Shown one piece after another: positions 53,260 to 62,541 of a stretch of 64,000 nucleotides of DNA. Position 1 is the first letter of the stretch. Every line of letters begins with the position of its first letter. The translations under genes and the position numbers were made by a program. The stretch covers positions 806,001 through 870,000 of the forward strand of contig NZ_JAEKMH010000002.1 in assembly GCF_016411825.1 (NCBI RefSeq). Reading direction: 5' to 3'. Under the pieces are notes generated by a model. That model made no database searches, was not told the DNA's origin, and saw nothing but the letters and a program-made list of their open reading frames with translations. This DNA is from Devosia sediminis. Its GTDB lineage: Bacteria > Pseudomonadota > Alphaproteobacteria > Rhizobiales > Devosiaceae.

Positions 53260-54387
53260 TTATTCCGGCACCCGTCCGTCGCCAACATAGATGCGGTTGT
53301 ACCGGCCTTTGAGGCTCGTCAGGACTTCGTAGCCTATGGTGCCACCCGCATCGCCCTGGTCGTCGACATCGAGATGGGTGCCGAAGATTTCCGCGCCTTC
53401 CCCGGGAGACGGCAGGTCGGGACCGAGTTCGGTCACGTCGACCACCGTCAGGTCCATGGAAATCTTGCCCACCACCGGACAGATCTTGCCGCGGATGAAC
53501 ACCTTGCCGCCCGGCCGGGCATTGGTGCCGGACATCGAGCGGAAATAGCCATCGGCATAACCATAGCCGAGTATTGCAAGCTTAGAGGGGCGGTTCAGCG
53601 TATAGGTGGCGCCATAGCCCACGGTTTCGCCGGTGCGCCCCTCGGTTACCTGCAGGATCGGCACATGCAGCGTCACCACCGGCTGCATCGGGTTCTTGCG
53701 CCCAGTGACGGCCCGGCCGCCATAGAGCGCAATGCCCGGGCGCACCATCTGGAAGTGGTAGTCGCGTCCGGTCATCAGTGCCGCCGAATTGGCCAGCGAC
53801 GCCGGAATGCCCGGAAACTGCGCCATCACCGATCCGAACAGCGCCAGTTGCGTGCGGTTCTTTTCGTGGTTCGGCTGGTCGGCGCAGGCGAGGTGGCTCA
53901 TGATCATCTGCGGCGCATAACCGAGCGTCTCGATGCGCTCCCGCACAAGGCCCACTTCGTTGAGCCGGAAGCCGATGCGGTTGATGCCGGTGTCGAAGTG
54001 GAAGGCCGAGGGATAGGCCTCGTTGCGCTCGACGCACTTTGCCAGCCACTCCTCGAGCATGGTCATCGAGGAAATGACCGGCATCAGGTTCTGGCGGATA
54101 TAGAGATTGGCGGCGCCGGGATAGAGGCCGTAGAGCACGAAGATGTGGGCGTCGGGCACGGCGGCACGCACCGCCATGCCTTCGTCCGGCGTCGCCACGA
54201 AGAAGAAGCGGGCGCCCGCGGCGTGCAGCGCCTTGCTCGCCATTTCGATGCCCGTGCCATAGGCATCGGCCTTGACCACTGCGGCCGTCAGGGCGCCGGC
54301 GCTCACCTTGTCCAGGGCGCGCCAGTTGCGGGCCAGGGCCCCCAGGTCGATGCTCAGTTGGCCCCCAAGGCCCGATGTCAGCGCCAT
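53260..54387 (-). CDS. alr: Alanine racemase
   Basis: A 375-residue PLP enzyme making D-alanine for peptidoglycan. The cofactor Lys39 is in VVKADAYGTG, the barrel holds HFDTGINRIGF and RPGIALYGG, and the second catalytic Tyr is in VGYGATYTL near residue 265. The C-terminal beta domain has CPVVGKISMDLTVVDV. It lies two bases after dnaB in the same direction, a common pairing in alphaproteobacteria. Confidence 0.94.
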   Translation of the reverse strand: MALTSGLGGQLSIDLGALARNWRALDKVSAGALTAAVVKADAYGTGIEMASKALHAAGARFFFVATPDEGMAVRAAVPDAHIFVLYGLYPGAANLYIRQNLMPVISSMTMLEEWLAKCVERNEAYPSAFHFDTGINRIGFRLNEVGLVRERIETLGYAPQMIMSHLACADQPNHEKNRTQLALFGSVMAQFPGIPASLANSAALMTGRDYHFQMVRPGIALYGGRAVTGRKNPMQPVVTLHVPILQVTEGRTGETVGYGATYTLNRPSKLAILGYGYADGYFRSMSGTNARPGGKVFIRGKICPVVGKISMDLTVVDVTELGPDLPSPGEGAEIFGTHLDVDDQGDAGGTIGYEVLTSLKGRYNRIYVGDGRVPE

Positions 54388-54389
54388 GC

Positions 54390-55874
54390 CTATTCCATGC
54401 GTTCGGGCAGGTAGTCTGCCCGAGCAAGGTTACCAAAGCGGGTAAACTGCGCCTCGAAACTGAGCTGCACCGTGCCGGTGGGGCCGTGACGCTGCTTGGC
54501 GATGATGACTTCCGCCTTGCCGTGCACCTTTTCCATTTCCCCCTGCCAGGTCAGATGTTCGGGCGTCCCCTCCTTGGGCTCCTTGTTCTTGAGATAGTAT
54601 TCTTCACGATACACGAACAGAACCACGTCCGCGTCCTGCTCGATAGACCCCGATTCGCGAAGATCCGCCAATTGCGGATGCTTGTCGTCGCGCGCTTCCA
54701 CCTGGCGGGAGAGCTGGGAGAGGGCGATGATCGGCACTTCCAGCTCCTTGGCGAGAGCCTTCAGCGTCGTGGTGATTTCCGTCAGCTCCTGCACGCGGTT
54801 CTGGCTCGATGCCTTCGACGAGCCCGACAGCAGTTGCAGGTAGTCCACGATCAGCAAGTCGAGGCCCTTTTGCCGCTTGAGGCGGCGGGCGCGCGCCGCG
54901 AGCTGCGCCACCGAAATGCCGCCGGTATCGTCGATATAAAGCGGCACCTTGCTCATCATGTTGCTGACGTCGACAAGCTTGGCGAACTGGTTGTCGTGGA
55001 TGCGGCCGCGACGAATGTCCGACGAGGAGATTTCCGCCTGCTCGGCAAGAATACGGGTGGCGAGCTGTTCGGAGCTCATTTCCAGGCTGAAAAAGCCGAC
55101 GACGCCGCCATTGACGGTTTTGCTGTGCCCGTCCGGCGTCACGTCGCCGCGCCACGCCTTGGCGACATTGTAGGCGATATTGGTGACGAGCGAGGTCTTG
55201 CCCATGGCCGGACGGCCGGCAAGGATGATCAAGTCCGAGCGCTGCAACCCGCCCATCTGCCGGTCGAGGTCGTGGAGATCGGTCGCGACACCCGACAGGC
55301 CGCCATCGCGCTGAAAGGCTTCGCCGGCCATCTGGATCGAGGCATTGAGCGCCGTGCCGAAGGCCTGGAAGCCGCCGTCATAGCGGCCCTTCTCGGCGAG
55401 CTGGAACAGTTCGCCCTCGACCTTCTCGATCTGCTTGTTGGGCGTCATCTCCACGTCGCCCTCATAGGCGACCGAGACCATTTCCTCGCCCACGAGGATC
55501 AGGTTGCGGCGGATGGCGAGGTCGTAAATGGCCTGGCCATAGTCGGACGCATTGAGCACGGTGGTCGCTTCCGCGGCCAGGCGCGACAGGTACTGCATCA
55601 TGGTGACTTCGGGCAGCAACTGGTCGGGCAGGTGGGTCTTGAGCGTCGCCGGCTCCGCCGCCTTGCCGGCGCGGATGATTTTGCCCGCTAGTTCATAAAT
55701 CTCGCGGTGGATCGGCTCGTAGAAATGCTCGGGCAGCAGGAAGTCGGCGACGCGATAGAAGGCGTCGTTGTTGATCAGGATCGCGCCCAGCAGCGCCTGT
55801 TCGACGTCCACATTGTGCGGAGCGACGCGAAAGGACTTGTCGTCTGAAGAGGGGACGAGTGCAAGCTGAGCCAT
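54390..55874 (-). CDS. dnaB: Replicative DNA helicase
   Basis: A 494-residue hexameric helicase that unwinds DNA at the replication fork. The N-terminal primase-interacting domain has NVDVEQALLGAILINNDAFY. The RecA-like motor domain has Walker A LAGRPAMGKTSLVTNIA near residue 215, Walker B LLIVDYLQLLSG and the DnaB-type QLSRQVEARDDKHPQLADLR. Full length, no intein. The 175-bp region upstream shows no gene. Confidence 0.96.
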   Translation of the reverse strand: MAQLALVPSSDDKSFRVAPHNVDVEQALLGAILINNDAFYRVADFLLPEHFYEPIHREIYELAGKIIRAGKAAEPATLKTHLPDQLLPEVTMMQYLSRLAAEATTVLNASDYGQAIYDLAIRRNLILVGEEMVSVAYEGDVEMTPNKQIEKVEGELFQLAEKGRYDGGFQAFGTALNASIQMAGEAFQRDGGLSGVATDLHDLDRQMGGLQRSDLIILAGRPAMGKTSLVTNIAYNVAKAWRGDVTPDGHSKTVNGGVVGFFSLEMSSEQLATRILAEQAEISSSDIRRGRIHDNQFAKLVDVSNMMSKVPLYIDDTGGISVAQLAARARRLKRQKGLDLLIVDYLQLLSGSSKASSQNRVQELTEITTTLKALAKELEVPIIALSQLSRQVEARDDKHPQLADLRESGSIEQDADVVLFVYREEYYLKNKEPKEGTPEHLTWQGEMEKVHGKAEVIIAKQRHGPTGTVQLSFEAQFTRFGNLARADYLPERME

Positions 55875-56049
55875 TGTGATTCCTGGACCTGTTAACCTTT
55901 CTTAATCACGCCTCTCCGACGTGAGTCTTGAGCTAGCGGGGCGAGGGTGAATCTTTCCCTAACCACCCCTGTGAACACTGGGGACAACGGGGAATGCGCT
56001 ACGCCGCACTTGCGGCGGCATTATGGGTGAGTCGGGGCAGGGTGACCCA

Positions 56050-56640
56050 CTAGGACTTGGATTTGGCCTTCGTGCCGATGCCCCAGGGCCGGCCTTCAGG
56101 GTCCGATCCAGGCCAGCCGATCCGGTCGATCCGCCAGTCGCCGGTATAGACCTCGCGCGCCTCGATCGTAAGGGTCTGGCCATCAGCGCTGACCTCGACC
56201 TGCACGACGTCCTCATCGCCTGGCGTGGAGCTCTGGATCATGCCGTCGGCCAGGCTGAAGGGCATCTGGCCGTTGGCTGTGGCATGGAGGACGATGTCGT
56301 CGAAGATCAGCGGGACGTCGTTGCGCAGGTCGATGAGGCGTTCTTCATCAATGTCCTCGATGGAAGAATGGAAGGAACCGTCAATCCACCCCGTATCGCG
56401 GAGGACGAAATATTGCGCGACGTTGAAGGTGGCATAGTTGTAGGCGAACTCTTCCTTCGCCTGGGGCGTCAGTATGAAATAGACGCTGAGGTAGTCTTCT
56501 GCTGCAAACGCCTCGATGAGGCTCTGCACGGCCTGCTCCGGCGTATCCAGTGCCATCCTGTCGATGAGTGTGCGGCCCTCCTGCGCTGGGGCGGGGCCGA
56601 TAAGGCTCAGCAAGGCAAGTCCGAATACGGCGAGGCGCAT
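56050..56640 (-). CDS. Secreted hypothetical protein
   Basis: A 196-residue protein with a signal peptide (LAVFGLALLSLIGPAPAQ). The mature part looks like a small alpha/beta domain (TPEQAVQSLIEAFAAEDYLS, LIFDDIVLHATANGQM, VYTGDWRIDRIGWPG), in the style of nuclear-transport-factor-2-like folds, though I cannot name a family. GGAG precedes the ATG at 56640. It is downstream of the ribosomal operon terminator and so has its own promoter. Confidence 0.65.
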   Translation of the reverse strand: MRLAVFGLALLSLIGPAPAQEGRTLIDRMALDTPEQAVQSLIEAFAAEDYLSVYFILTPQAKEEFAYNYATFNVAQYFVLRDTGWIDGSFHSSIEDIDEERLIDLRNDVPLIFDDIVLHATANGQMPFSLADGMIQSSTPGDEDVVQVEVSADGQTLTIEAREVYTGDWRIDRIGWPGSDPEGRPWGIGTKAKSKS

Positions 56641-56679
56641 GGCTGTCTCCTTGGCCCGGGGGCGGGACATCTTAGCGCA

Positions 56680-56710
56680 AAACAAAAGGGCCAGGAAATC
56701 CCGGCCCTTT
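56680..56710 (-). terminator. Terminator of the rpsF-rpsR-rplI operon
   Basis: On the minus strand AAAGGGCC (56710-56703) pairs with GGCCCTTT (56692-56685), followed by TGTTTT. It lies about 25 bases after the rplI stop. Confidence 0.85.
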
Positions 56711-56734
56711 CGCAAGTCTGGCAGTGTCCGAAGA

Positions 56735-57301
56735 CTACTCTTCGAAACGGTCGTCCTGGGCAGCGTCGGCCTGGCCGGCGGCGAAATCGCCACCTTCGTC
56801 GGCTTCGAACGTGTGCACGGTGACGTCTTCACCCTGGGCCTGGCGCTCGGCTTCGTCGGGCGAACGGGCAACGTTGACGGTGATCGTGACGGCGACTTCG
56901 GCATGCAGGTTCAGCGACACGGTGTGCACGCCAACCGACTTGATGGCGTCGGGCAGGTCGACCTGGTTGCGCTGCACGGTGAAGCCGTCGACAGCCAGAG
57001 CTTCGACGATGTCACGCGACGCGACCGAACCATAGAGCTGGCCGGTTTCGCCGGCCTGGCGGATCATGGTGACGGTGTGGCCGTTGAGGCCTTCGGCAAT
57101 GCCGGCAGCGGCGTTGCGGCGTTCTTCGTTGCGCTGTTCGATGTGAGCACGCTCGTTCTCGAACTTCTTGCGGTTGGCTTCCGTGGCGCGCAGCGCCTTG
57201 CCCTGGGGCAGGAGGAAGTTGCGGGCGAAGCCGGCCTTGACGTTGACTTCGTCGCCGATGGTGCCGGTGCGGCCAACGCGCTCGAGCAGAATGACTTTCA
57301 T
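56735..57301 (-). CDS. rplI: Ribosomal protein bL9
   Basis: A 188-residue large-subunit protein. The N-terminal RNA-binding domain is [19 protein letters not shown] with [16 protein letters not shown], followed by the long connecting helix (about 41-75) and C-terminal domain ([16 protein letters not shown]). An acidic tail of about 40 residues ([14 protein letters not shown]) extends beyond the usual 150. It is 192 bases after rpsR, in a gap filled by palindromes. Confidence 0.95.
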   Translation of the reverse strand: MKVILLERVGRTGTIGDEVNVKAGFARNFLLPQGKALRATEANRKKFENERAHIEQRNEERRNAAAGIAEGLNGHTVTMIRQAGETGQLYGSVASRDIVEALAVDGFTVQRNQVDLPDAIKSVGVHTVSLNLHAEVAVTITVNVARSPDEAERQAQGEDVTVHTFEADEGGDFAAGQADAAQDDRFEE

Positions 57302-57404
57302 TTCTTTTTCCTTTGGCTGTCCCGCCTTGCGGCGGTTAGGAGCCGCGAACCATTCGCGACCCCAGCTTCGGTGTCGGCAAGACTGGATGCCACCACCATC
57401 GTCA

Positions 57405-57468
57405 CCACCCGGCTTGACCGGGTGGTCCATGCTTCCGCGCTGCTGGATTGCCCGGTCAAGCCGGGCAA
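57405..57468. repeat. Paired inverted palindromes between rpsR and rplI
   Basis: CCACCCGG-cttga-CCGGGTGG (57405-57425) and TTGCCCGG-tcaag-CCGGGCAA (57448-57468) are perfect eight-base stems whose loops are reverse complements, so the two hairpins are inverted copies. The architecture matches the element at 47149-47272. It lies within an operon and could separate the rplI message from rpsF-rpsR. Confidence 0.7.
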
Positions 57469-57493
57469 TGACGGCAATCAGGAAGCGTTACGC

Positions 57494-57748
57494 TTACTGA
57501 ACCGCGTAGGGCATCAGGCCGATGAAGCGGGCACGCTTGATGGCACGGGCCAGTTCACGCTGCTTCTTGGCCGAAACGGCGGTGATGCGGCTCGGCACGA
57601 TCTTGCCGCGCTCGGAGACGTAGCGGCTCAGCAGGCGCACGTCCTTGAAGTCGATCTTCGGTGCGCCCTCGCCCGAGAACGGGCAGGTCTTGCGACGACG
57701 CTGGAACGGGCGGCGGGCCTGGGAAGTGGTAAGGTCTTTAATAGCCAT
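57494..57748 (-). CDS. rpsR: Ribosomal protein bS18
   Basis: An 84-residue small-subunit protein that pairs with S6 on the platform of the 30S subunit. Basic throughout, with [30 protein letters not shown] and [20 protein letters not shown]. It lies 17 bases after rpsF. Confidence 0.97.
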   Translation of the reverse strand: MAIKDLTTSQARRPFQRRRKTCPFSGEGAPKIDFKDVRLLSRYVSERGKIVPSRITAVSAKKQRELARAIKRARFIGLMPYAVQ

Positions 57749-57765
57749 GGATCCTGTTCCTTATC

Positions 57766-58170
57766 TTAGAAGCGGCGCGGACGGCGTTCGCCGGAGAAGC
57801 CACCACGGTCGCCGCCGGGACGGCCGCCACCATCGCGGTCATCGCGATCGCGCTTCTGCATCATCGCCGACGGGCCTTCTTCCAGCTCGTCAACGCGCAC
57901 TGTCATGAAGCGCAGGATGTCTTCATTGATGCGCATCTGGCGTTCCATTTCGGCGATAGCGGCCGGGGAAGCGTCGATGTTGAGCAGGGTGTAATGAGCC
58001 TTGCGGTTCTTGCGGATGCGGTAGGAGAGGCCCTTGAGGCCCCAGTATTCGTTCTTGGTAACCTTGCCGCCGCCCTGGCCGAGAACTTCGGTCAGGTTTG
58101 CGGTGAGCTCTTCGACCTGCTGCTGGGAAACGTCCTGGCGAGCGAGGTAGATGTGTTCGTAAAGGGCCAT
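57766..58170 (-). CDS. rpsF: Ribosomal protein bS6
   Basis: A 134-residue small-subunit protein: [38 protein letters not shown] and [20 protein letters not shown] core ending near residue 110. A Gly/Arg/Asp-rich tail ([20 protein letters not shown]) follows, typical of alphaproteobacterial S6. It opens the ribosomal operon; the upstream region has a hairpin that could be its autoregulatory leader. Confidence 0.95.
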   Translation of the reverse strand: MALYEHIYLARQDVSQQQVEELTANLTEVLGQGGGKVTKNEYWGLKGLSYRIRKNRKAHYTLLNIDASPAAIAEMERQMRINEDILRFMTVRVDELEEGPSAMMQKRDRDDRDGGGRPGGDRGGFSGERRPRRF

Positions 58171-58477
58171 TGAGTGCGCCTTCCTTTCGAGTTGTACTCA
58201 GCAATGCCTGGCGCGGAGCCCCTTCGAAGCCGGAAAGGCGTCAAAGCAGTCTTGCAAAGAGCGGGAACACGGGAGGCCGGACTTTGAAGTCCTATTTTTC
58301 CGGAAAGGAAGGCGAGAGGCCCTGCTTCAATGGAAAAACCCTCCGTTCAGCCCCCGGCCAAACGAATTGCTGGCGGGTCTATAGGGGAAAGGGCAGGGGA
58401 AGGCAAGCTCCACGCTCCGCCACATCTTCGCCTCAACTGCTCACCACATGGCTTCCGAGCTGATGAGAGGAAGACCA
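58171..58477. other. 307-bp divergent intergenic region with candidate S6 leader hairpin
   Basis: No gene is visible. GGACTT-TG-AAGTCC at 58279-58292 is a perfect six-base inverted repeat. On the minus strand it is flanked by CCGGA and TCCGG, which extend the structure about 110 bases before rpsF. CCGGAAAGG occurs twice (about 58228 and 58300). The S6:S18 complex is known to bind a CCG-containing leader structure in many bacteria. The lipoprotein promoter on the other strand is not recognisable. Confidence 0.4.
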
Positions 58478-58843
58478 ATGACCATCAAGTCCGTGCTTTA
58501 TCCCCTGGCCCTGCTGCCTGTCTTCGTGCTCGCCGCCTGCGGCGACGCACCTGATGATTCCGTCAGCGTCGAAACCAATCCCGACGGTTCCTCGACCATC
58601 GAGATCCAGGTACCCGAATCCATGTCCGGCGCTGCCGATGCCCTCGCCAATCCCGGACAGGCCATGGAGGACCTGCGCCAGCAGGCCGGCGAAATGTCGA
58701 AGGAAGCCAAGATCCAGGCCATTGCCGCCACGCGCACCGCCGCCGAGGAGACTGCGCGGGCGCTCGGGCGCACCGATGCCGAAATCGCGCAAGCCGGCGA
58801 CGAAGCCGAGCGTCGTGCCCGCGAGGCCCTGGGCGTTCAATAA
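58478..58843 (+). CDS. Small putative lipoprotein
   Basis: A 121-residue protein with a lipoprotein signal: YPLALLPVFVLAACGDA, lipobox LAAC with Cys near residue 20. The mature chain is hydrophilic and largely helical (QAMEDLRQQAGEMSKEAKI, AIAATRTAAEETARALGRT) and may form a coiled coil at the membrane surface. GAGAGGAAG lies before the ATG. No family is recognised. It is upstream of fabD by 135 bases. Confidence 0.7.
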   Translation: MTIKSVLYPLALLPVFVLAACGDAPDDSVSVETNPDGSSTIEIQVPESMSGAADALANPGQAMEDLRQQAGEMSKEAKIQAIAATRTAAEETARALGRTDAEIAQAGDEAERRAREALGVQ

Positions 58844-58978
58844 GCTCTGGGAAACCCGGCCTCCGGCCAGGCGGAGCGGCGCCCGCGCCTTGACTCCGCC
58901 ACACACTCCCGCTCAAACCCGGCGCAACTGGACCGCTCGGTTGCGGGTTGTCCGTCTGCATCAAGAGGGGATCGCGTC

Positions 58979-59929
58979 ATGTCCGCTACTGCATTCACCT
59001 TCCCGGGCCAGGGCAGCCAGGCCGTCGGCATGGGCAAGGATCTTGCCGCCGCCTATCCCGAGGCGCGCGCCGTCTTTCAGGAAGTCGACGAAGCCCTGGG
59101 CGAGCGCCTTTCGGCGACCATGTTCGAGGGTCCGGAAGATATCCTGCGCCTCACCGAAAACGCCCAGCCCGCGCTGATGGCCGTCTCGGTCGCGGTGATC
59201 CGCGTCCTTGAAGCCAAGGGTGTTTCGCTCAAGGACCACGCAAAGTTCGTCGCCGGTCATTCGCTGGGCGAATATTCGGCCCTCTGCGCCGCCGGCACGT
59301 TCAGTCTCACCGATGCGGCGCGTCTCCTGCGCACCCGCGGCCAGGCCATGCAGAAGGCCGTACCGGTCGGTCATGGCGCCATGGCCGCGCTGCTCGGCCT
59401 TGATGTCGAGACGGCCCAGGCCGTCGCCGCCGAAGCCGCGCAGGGCGATGTCTGCGATGTCGCCAATGACAATGCCCCCGGCCAGGTGGTCGTGTCCGGC
59501 GCTACCCCCGCTGTCGAGCGCGCGGTCGAGATCGCCAAGGCCAAGGGCGCCAAGCGTGCCCTGCTGCTGCCCGTCAGCGCACCCTTCCACTGTTCCATGA
59601 TGCAGCCTGCCGCCGACGCCATGGCCGCCGCGCTTGCCGAAGTTACGATGAATGCACCCGTCGTGCCGCTGGTCGCCAATGTCCTGGCAGCCCCGATTTC
59701 CGATCCCGCGGAGATTCGCCAGCGCCTCGTCGAGCAGGTGACCGGCGTCGTCCGCTGGACCGAAAGCGTCACCTGGCTGACCACCACGGGCGGGGTTACC
59801 ACTCTCGTCGAGTTCGGCTCGGGCAAGGTGCTGACCGGCCTCGCCAAGCGCATTGCTCCCGATGCTTCGGCCCAGGCGGTTGGTACGCCTGCCGATATCG
59901 ATGCCTTCATTGCCCAGCTCGGCGCCTGA
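58979..59929 (+). CDS. fabD: Malonyl-CoA:ACP transacylase
   Basis: A 316-residue enzyme loading malonyl groups onto acyl carrier protein for fatty acid synthesis. TFPGQGSQAVGMG at the N-terminus, the nucleophile Ser95 in VAGHSLGEYSALCAAG, RGQAMQKAVP with the substrate Arg and the catalytic His in VSAPFHCSMM. It begins the fabD-fabG-acpP-fabF block. Confidence 0.95.
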   Translation: MSATAFTFPGQGSQAVGMGKDLAAAYPEARAVFQEVDEALGERLSATMFEGPEDILRLTENAQPALMAVSVAVIRVLEAKGVSLKDHAKFVAGHSLGEYSALCAAGTFSLTDAARLLRTRGQAMQKAVPVGHGAMAALLGLDVETAQAVAAEAAQGDVCDVANDNAPGQVVVSGATPAVERAVEIAKAKGAKRALLLPVSAPFHCSMMQPAADAMAAALAEVTMNAPVVPLVANVLAAPISDPAEIRQRLVEQVTGVVRWTESVTWLTTTGGVTTLVEFGSGKVLTGLAKRIAPDASAQAVGTPADIDAFIAQLGA

Positions 59930-59977
59930 CTCAAAGCTTGAAGCGGTTGAATCGCTTTCTCCTCGGAGGAGACTTAA

Positions 59978-60715
59978 ATGTTTGATCTGACTGGCAAACG
60001 CGCCCTGGTGACCGGCGCCAGCGGTGGCATTGGCCGCGAGATCGCCAAGGCCCTGGCGGCCGCCGGCGCCACGGTGGCGCTCTCGGGTACTCGCGTCGGC
60101 GCCCTGGAGGACACGCAGAAGGAAATCGGCAAGGACTGCCCGATCCTTCCCGCCAATCTTTCCAAGCTCGATGAGGTCGACAAGCTCGTTCCTGCGGCCG
60201 AAGCCGCCATGGGCGGCGTTGACATCCTCGTCAACAATGCCGGCATGACCCGCGACAACCTCTTCATGCGCATGAAGGATGAAGAGTGGGACGAGGTGCT
60301 CGCCGTCAATCTCACCGCCGCGTTCCACCTCAACCGTGCCGTGCTGCGCGGCATGATGAAGGCCCGCTGGGGCCGTATCATCGGCATTTCCTCGGTCGTA
60401 GGCGTCATGGGCAATCCGGGGCAGGGCAACTATGCCGCCTCGAAAGCTGGGCTCATCGGCATGAACAAGGCCCTGGCCTATGAAGTGGCCAGCCGCAACA
60501 TCACCGTCAACTCGATCGCGCCGGGCTTTATTTCCTCGGCCATGACCGACGAACTCAACGACAAGCAGCGCGAACAGATTCTTTCCACCGTTCCTGCCGG
60601 CCGGCTCGGCACCGCGCAGGAAGTTGCTGGCTGCGCGGTATTCCTCGCCAGCGACGCCGCTGCCTACATCACCGGACATACGCTCAACGTGAATGGCGGC
60701 ATGGCCATGATCTAG
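59978..60715 (+). CDS. fabG: 3-Oxoacyl-ACP reductase
   Basis: A 245-residue NADPH-dependent SDR reducing 3-oxoacyl-ACP. VTGASGGIGREIAKAL at residues 11-26, NNAGMTRDNLFMRMKDEEW typical of FabG, ISSVVGVMGNPGQGNYAASK with Ser, Tyr and Lys, and a C-terminal GHTLNVNGGMAMI. GGAGGAG precedes the start. It is 48 bases downstream of fabD. Confidence 0.96.
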   Translation: MFDLTGKRALVTGASGGIGREIAKALAAAGATVALSGTRVGALEDTQKEIGKDCPILPANLSKLDEVDKLVPAAEAAMGGVDILVNNAGMTRDNLFMRMKDEEWDEVLAVNLTAAFHLNRAVLRGMMKARWGRIIGISSVVGVMGNPGQGNYAASKAGLIGMNKALAYEVASRNITVNSIAPGFISSAMTDELNDKQREQILSTVPAGRLGTAQEVAGCAVFLASDAAAYITGHTLNVNGGMAMI

Positions 60716-60866
60716 TCGGTTCAAGGCCAAAAGCCTTGGAAGCCGGGCAAAACGCCTTGGCGAAGCGGGAGGAAACGTGTTACCTCGCGCCGCGTTTACC
60801 CTTCCCGGGCCGCCTTGCGAGCGTCCAAATGGCCGCTTACATTGCCCGGGCAAACAAACACTGCGC

Positions 60867-60895
60867 TTGATGATTTGGCTCTGCGCCAATAAGAA
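60867..60895 (+). promoter_or_regulatory. Candidate sigma-70-type promoter of acpP
   Basis: TTGATG at 60867-60872 and TAAGAA at 60890-60895 are separated by 17 bases, about 40 bases upstream of the acpP ATG. acpP is usually expressed far above its neighbours, so a private promoter in this 219-bp gap is expected. The rest of the gap shows nothing definite. Confidence 0.4.
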
Positions 60896-60934
60896 GCGAA
60901 ACGAAACTTCGATTTCTAAAAAGGGAAGTCAAAT

Positions 60935-61171
60935 ATGAGCGATGTCGCTGATCGGGTCCGCAAGATCGTTGTGGAACACCTCAATGTGGATGCCGAGAAG
61001 GTCACCGAAAAGGCCAGCTTCATCGACGATCTGGGTGCTGACTCCCTGGATCAGGTCGAGCTGGTGATGGCTTTCGAGGAAGAGTTCTCGGTCGAGATCC
61101 CCGACGACGCCGCCGAGTCGATCCAGACCTTTGGTGATGCGGTCGCCTTCCTGACCAAGGCCACCAGCTAA
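60935..61171 (+). CDS. acpP: Acyl carrier protein
   Basis: A 78-residue acidic carrier. Ser37 in [19 protein letters not shown] is the attachment point for the phosphopantetheine arm. It carries growing fatty acyl chains between FabD, FabG, FabF and partners. AAAGGGAAG precedes the ATG. Confidence 0.97.
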   Translation: MSDVADRVRKIVVEHLNVDAEKVTEKASFIDDLGADSLDQVELVMAFEEEFSVEIPDDAAESIQTFGDAVAFLTKATS

Positions 61172-61195
61172 GACTGGGGGCTAGGCCGCTTGACC

Positions 61196-62464
61196 ATGGA
61201 ATTGCGCCGAGTCGTCGTAACCGGACTGGGACTAGTCACGCCGCTGGGGTGTGGTGTTGAGACCACTTGGTCCAACATCCTTGCCGGCAAGAGTGGCGCC
61301 AAGCGTATCGACGATTTCGAGATCGACGATATTGCCTGCCAGATCGCTCATCGTATTCCGCTCGGGGACTATGCCGAAGGCAAGTACAACCCCGACGAAT
61401 GGATGGAAGTGAAGGAGCAGCGCAAGGTTGATCCCTTCATCGTCTATGCCATGGCTGCGGCCACGCAGGCCATTCAGGATGCGGGCGTCGAACCCAAGAC
61501 CCAGGAAGAGCAGGAACGCACCGGCGTCCTGATCGGCTCGGGCATTGGCGGCGTCGGCGGCATCTACGATGCGTCTGTCACCCTGCATGAAAAGGGGCCG
61601 CGTCGCATCAGCCCCTTCTTCATTCCAGGCCGCCTCATCAACTTGGCTTCGGGCCAGGTTTCCATCCGCTTTGGCCTCAAGGGCCCGAACCACTCCGTGG
61701 TCACGGCCTGCTCGACCGGCGCCCATGCCATCGGCGATGCTGCCCGTCTCATCGCCCTGGGCGATGCCGACGTGATGGTTGCCGGCGGCACGGAAAGCTG
61801 CGTCAATCGCCTGTCGCTGGCCGGCTTCTCGGCCGCCCGCGCGCTGTCGACCGGCTTCAACGATAACCCGACCGCGGCGTCCCGCCCCTATGACAAGGAC
61901 CGCGATGGTTTCGTCATGGGTGAAGGCGCCGGCATTGTCGTGCTGGAAGATTACGAGCGGGCCAAGGCTCGCGGCGCCAAGATCTATGGCGAAGTGATCG
62001 GCTATGGCCTTTCGGGCGATGCCTACCACATCACCGCCCCGTCGCCCGATGGCGATGGTGGTTTCCGCGCCATGAGTGCGGCGATCAAGCGCGCCGGCAT
62101 CTCTGCCTCCGACATCGACTACATCAACGCCCATGGCACCTCGACGCCGCTCGGCGACGAGATCGAACTGGGCGCGGTGACCCGCGTCCTCGGCGATGCC
62201 GCGCCAAAGGCGGTGATGAGTTCGACCAAGTCGGCCGTCGGTCACCTCCTGGGCGCTGCCGGTTCGGTGGAAGCGATCTTCTGCTTGCTCGCCATGCGCG
62301 ACAATATCGCACCGCCCACGCTCAACCTCGACAATCCTTCCGTTGAAACCGAGATCAACCTCGTGCCGCACAAGGCGTTCAAGAAGGAAATCAACGTGGC
62401 GCTGTCCAACAGCTTCGGCTTCGGCGGCACCAATGCGACACTGGTGATGCGCAAGGTCAGCTAG
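61196..62464 (+). CDS. fabF: 3-Oxoacyl-ACP synthase II
   Basis: A 422-residue condensing enzyme (KAS II) elongating acyl-ACP with malonyl-ACP. Catalytic Cys172 is in VVTACSTGAHAIGDA, the two histidines in YINAHGTSTPLGD and SAVGHLLGAAGSVE, and the C-terminal SFGFGGTNATLVM is present. ATG at 61196 (MELRRVVVTG) is chosen; a TTG six bases earlier is also in frame. It ends the fab block and is followed by a palindrome and a strong terminator. Confidence 0.96.
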   Translation: MELRRVVVTGLGLVTPLGCGVETTWSNILAGKSGAKRIDDFEIDDIACQIAHRIPLGDYAEGKYNPDEWMEVKEQRKVDPFIVYAMAAATQAIQDAGVEPKTQEEQERTGVLIGSGIGGVGGIYDASVTLHEKGPRRISPFFIPGRLINLASGQVSIRFGLKGPNHSVVTACSTGAHAIGDAARLIALGDADVMVAGGTESCVNRLSLAGFSAARALSTGFNDNPTAASRPYDKDRDGFVMGEGAGIVVLEDYERAKARGAKIYGEVIGYGLSGDAYHITAPSPDGDGGFRAMSAAIKRAGISASDIDYINAHGTSTPLGDEIELGAVTRVLGDAAPKAVMSSTKSAVGHLLGAAGSVEAIFCLLAMRDNIAPPTLNLDNPSVETEINLVPHKAFKKEINVALSNSFGFGGTNATLVMRKVS

Positions 62465-62466
62465 AA

Positions 62467-62510
62467 CATCGCGCGGAAAAGTGGGAACCGGTTTTCCGCA
62501 CCGAGCGATG
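62467..62510. repeat. Intergenic palindromic repeat, AAAAGTGG-type
   Basis: CATCGC and GCGATG form the outer arms, GCGGAAAA (62473-62480) and TTTTCCGC (62492-62499) the inner arms, with GTGGGAACCGG in the loop. The core AAAAGTGG-N-AAC-N-GGTTTT is close to that of the element at 1433-1476. It lies three bases after the fabF stop. Confidence 0.65.
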
Positions 62511-62541
62511 CGCCTCGAGTGACCTTTGATGCAAATTTTAG

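Noticed and set aside
53374..55691. Long frames opposite alr and dnaB
   Set aside because: Both real genes have full catalytic motif sets; the frames have none.
58961..60889. 642-codon frame opposite fabD and fabG
   Set aside because: It spans two well-defined genes and their gap in antisense; third-position GC bias explains it.
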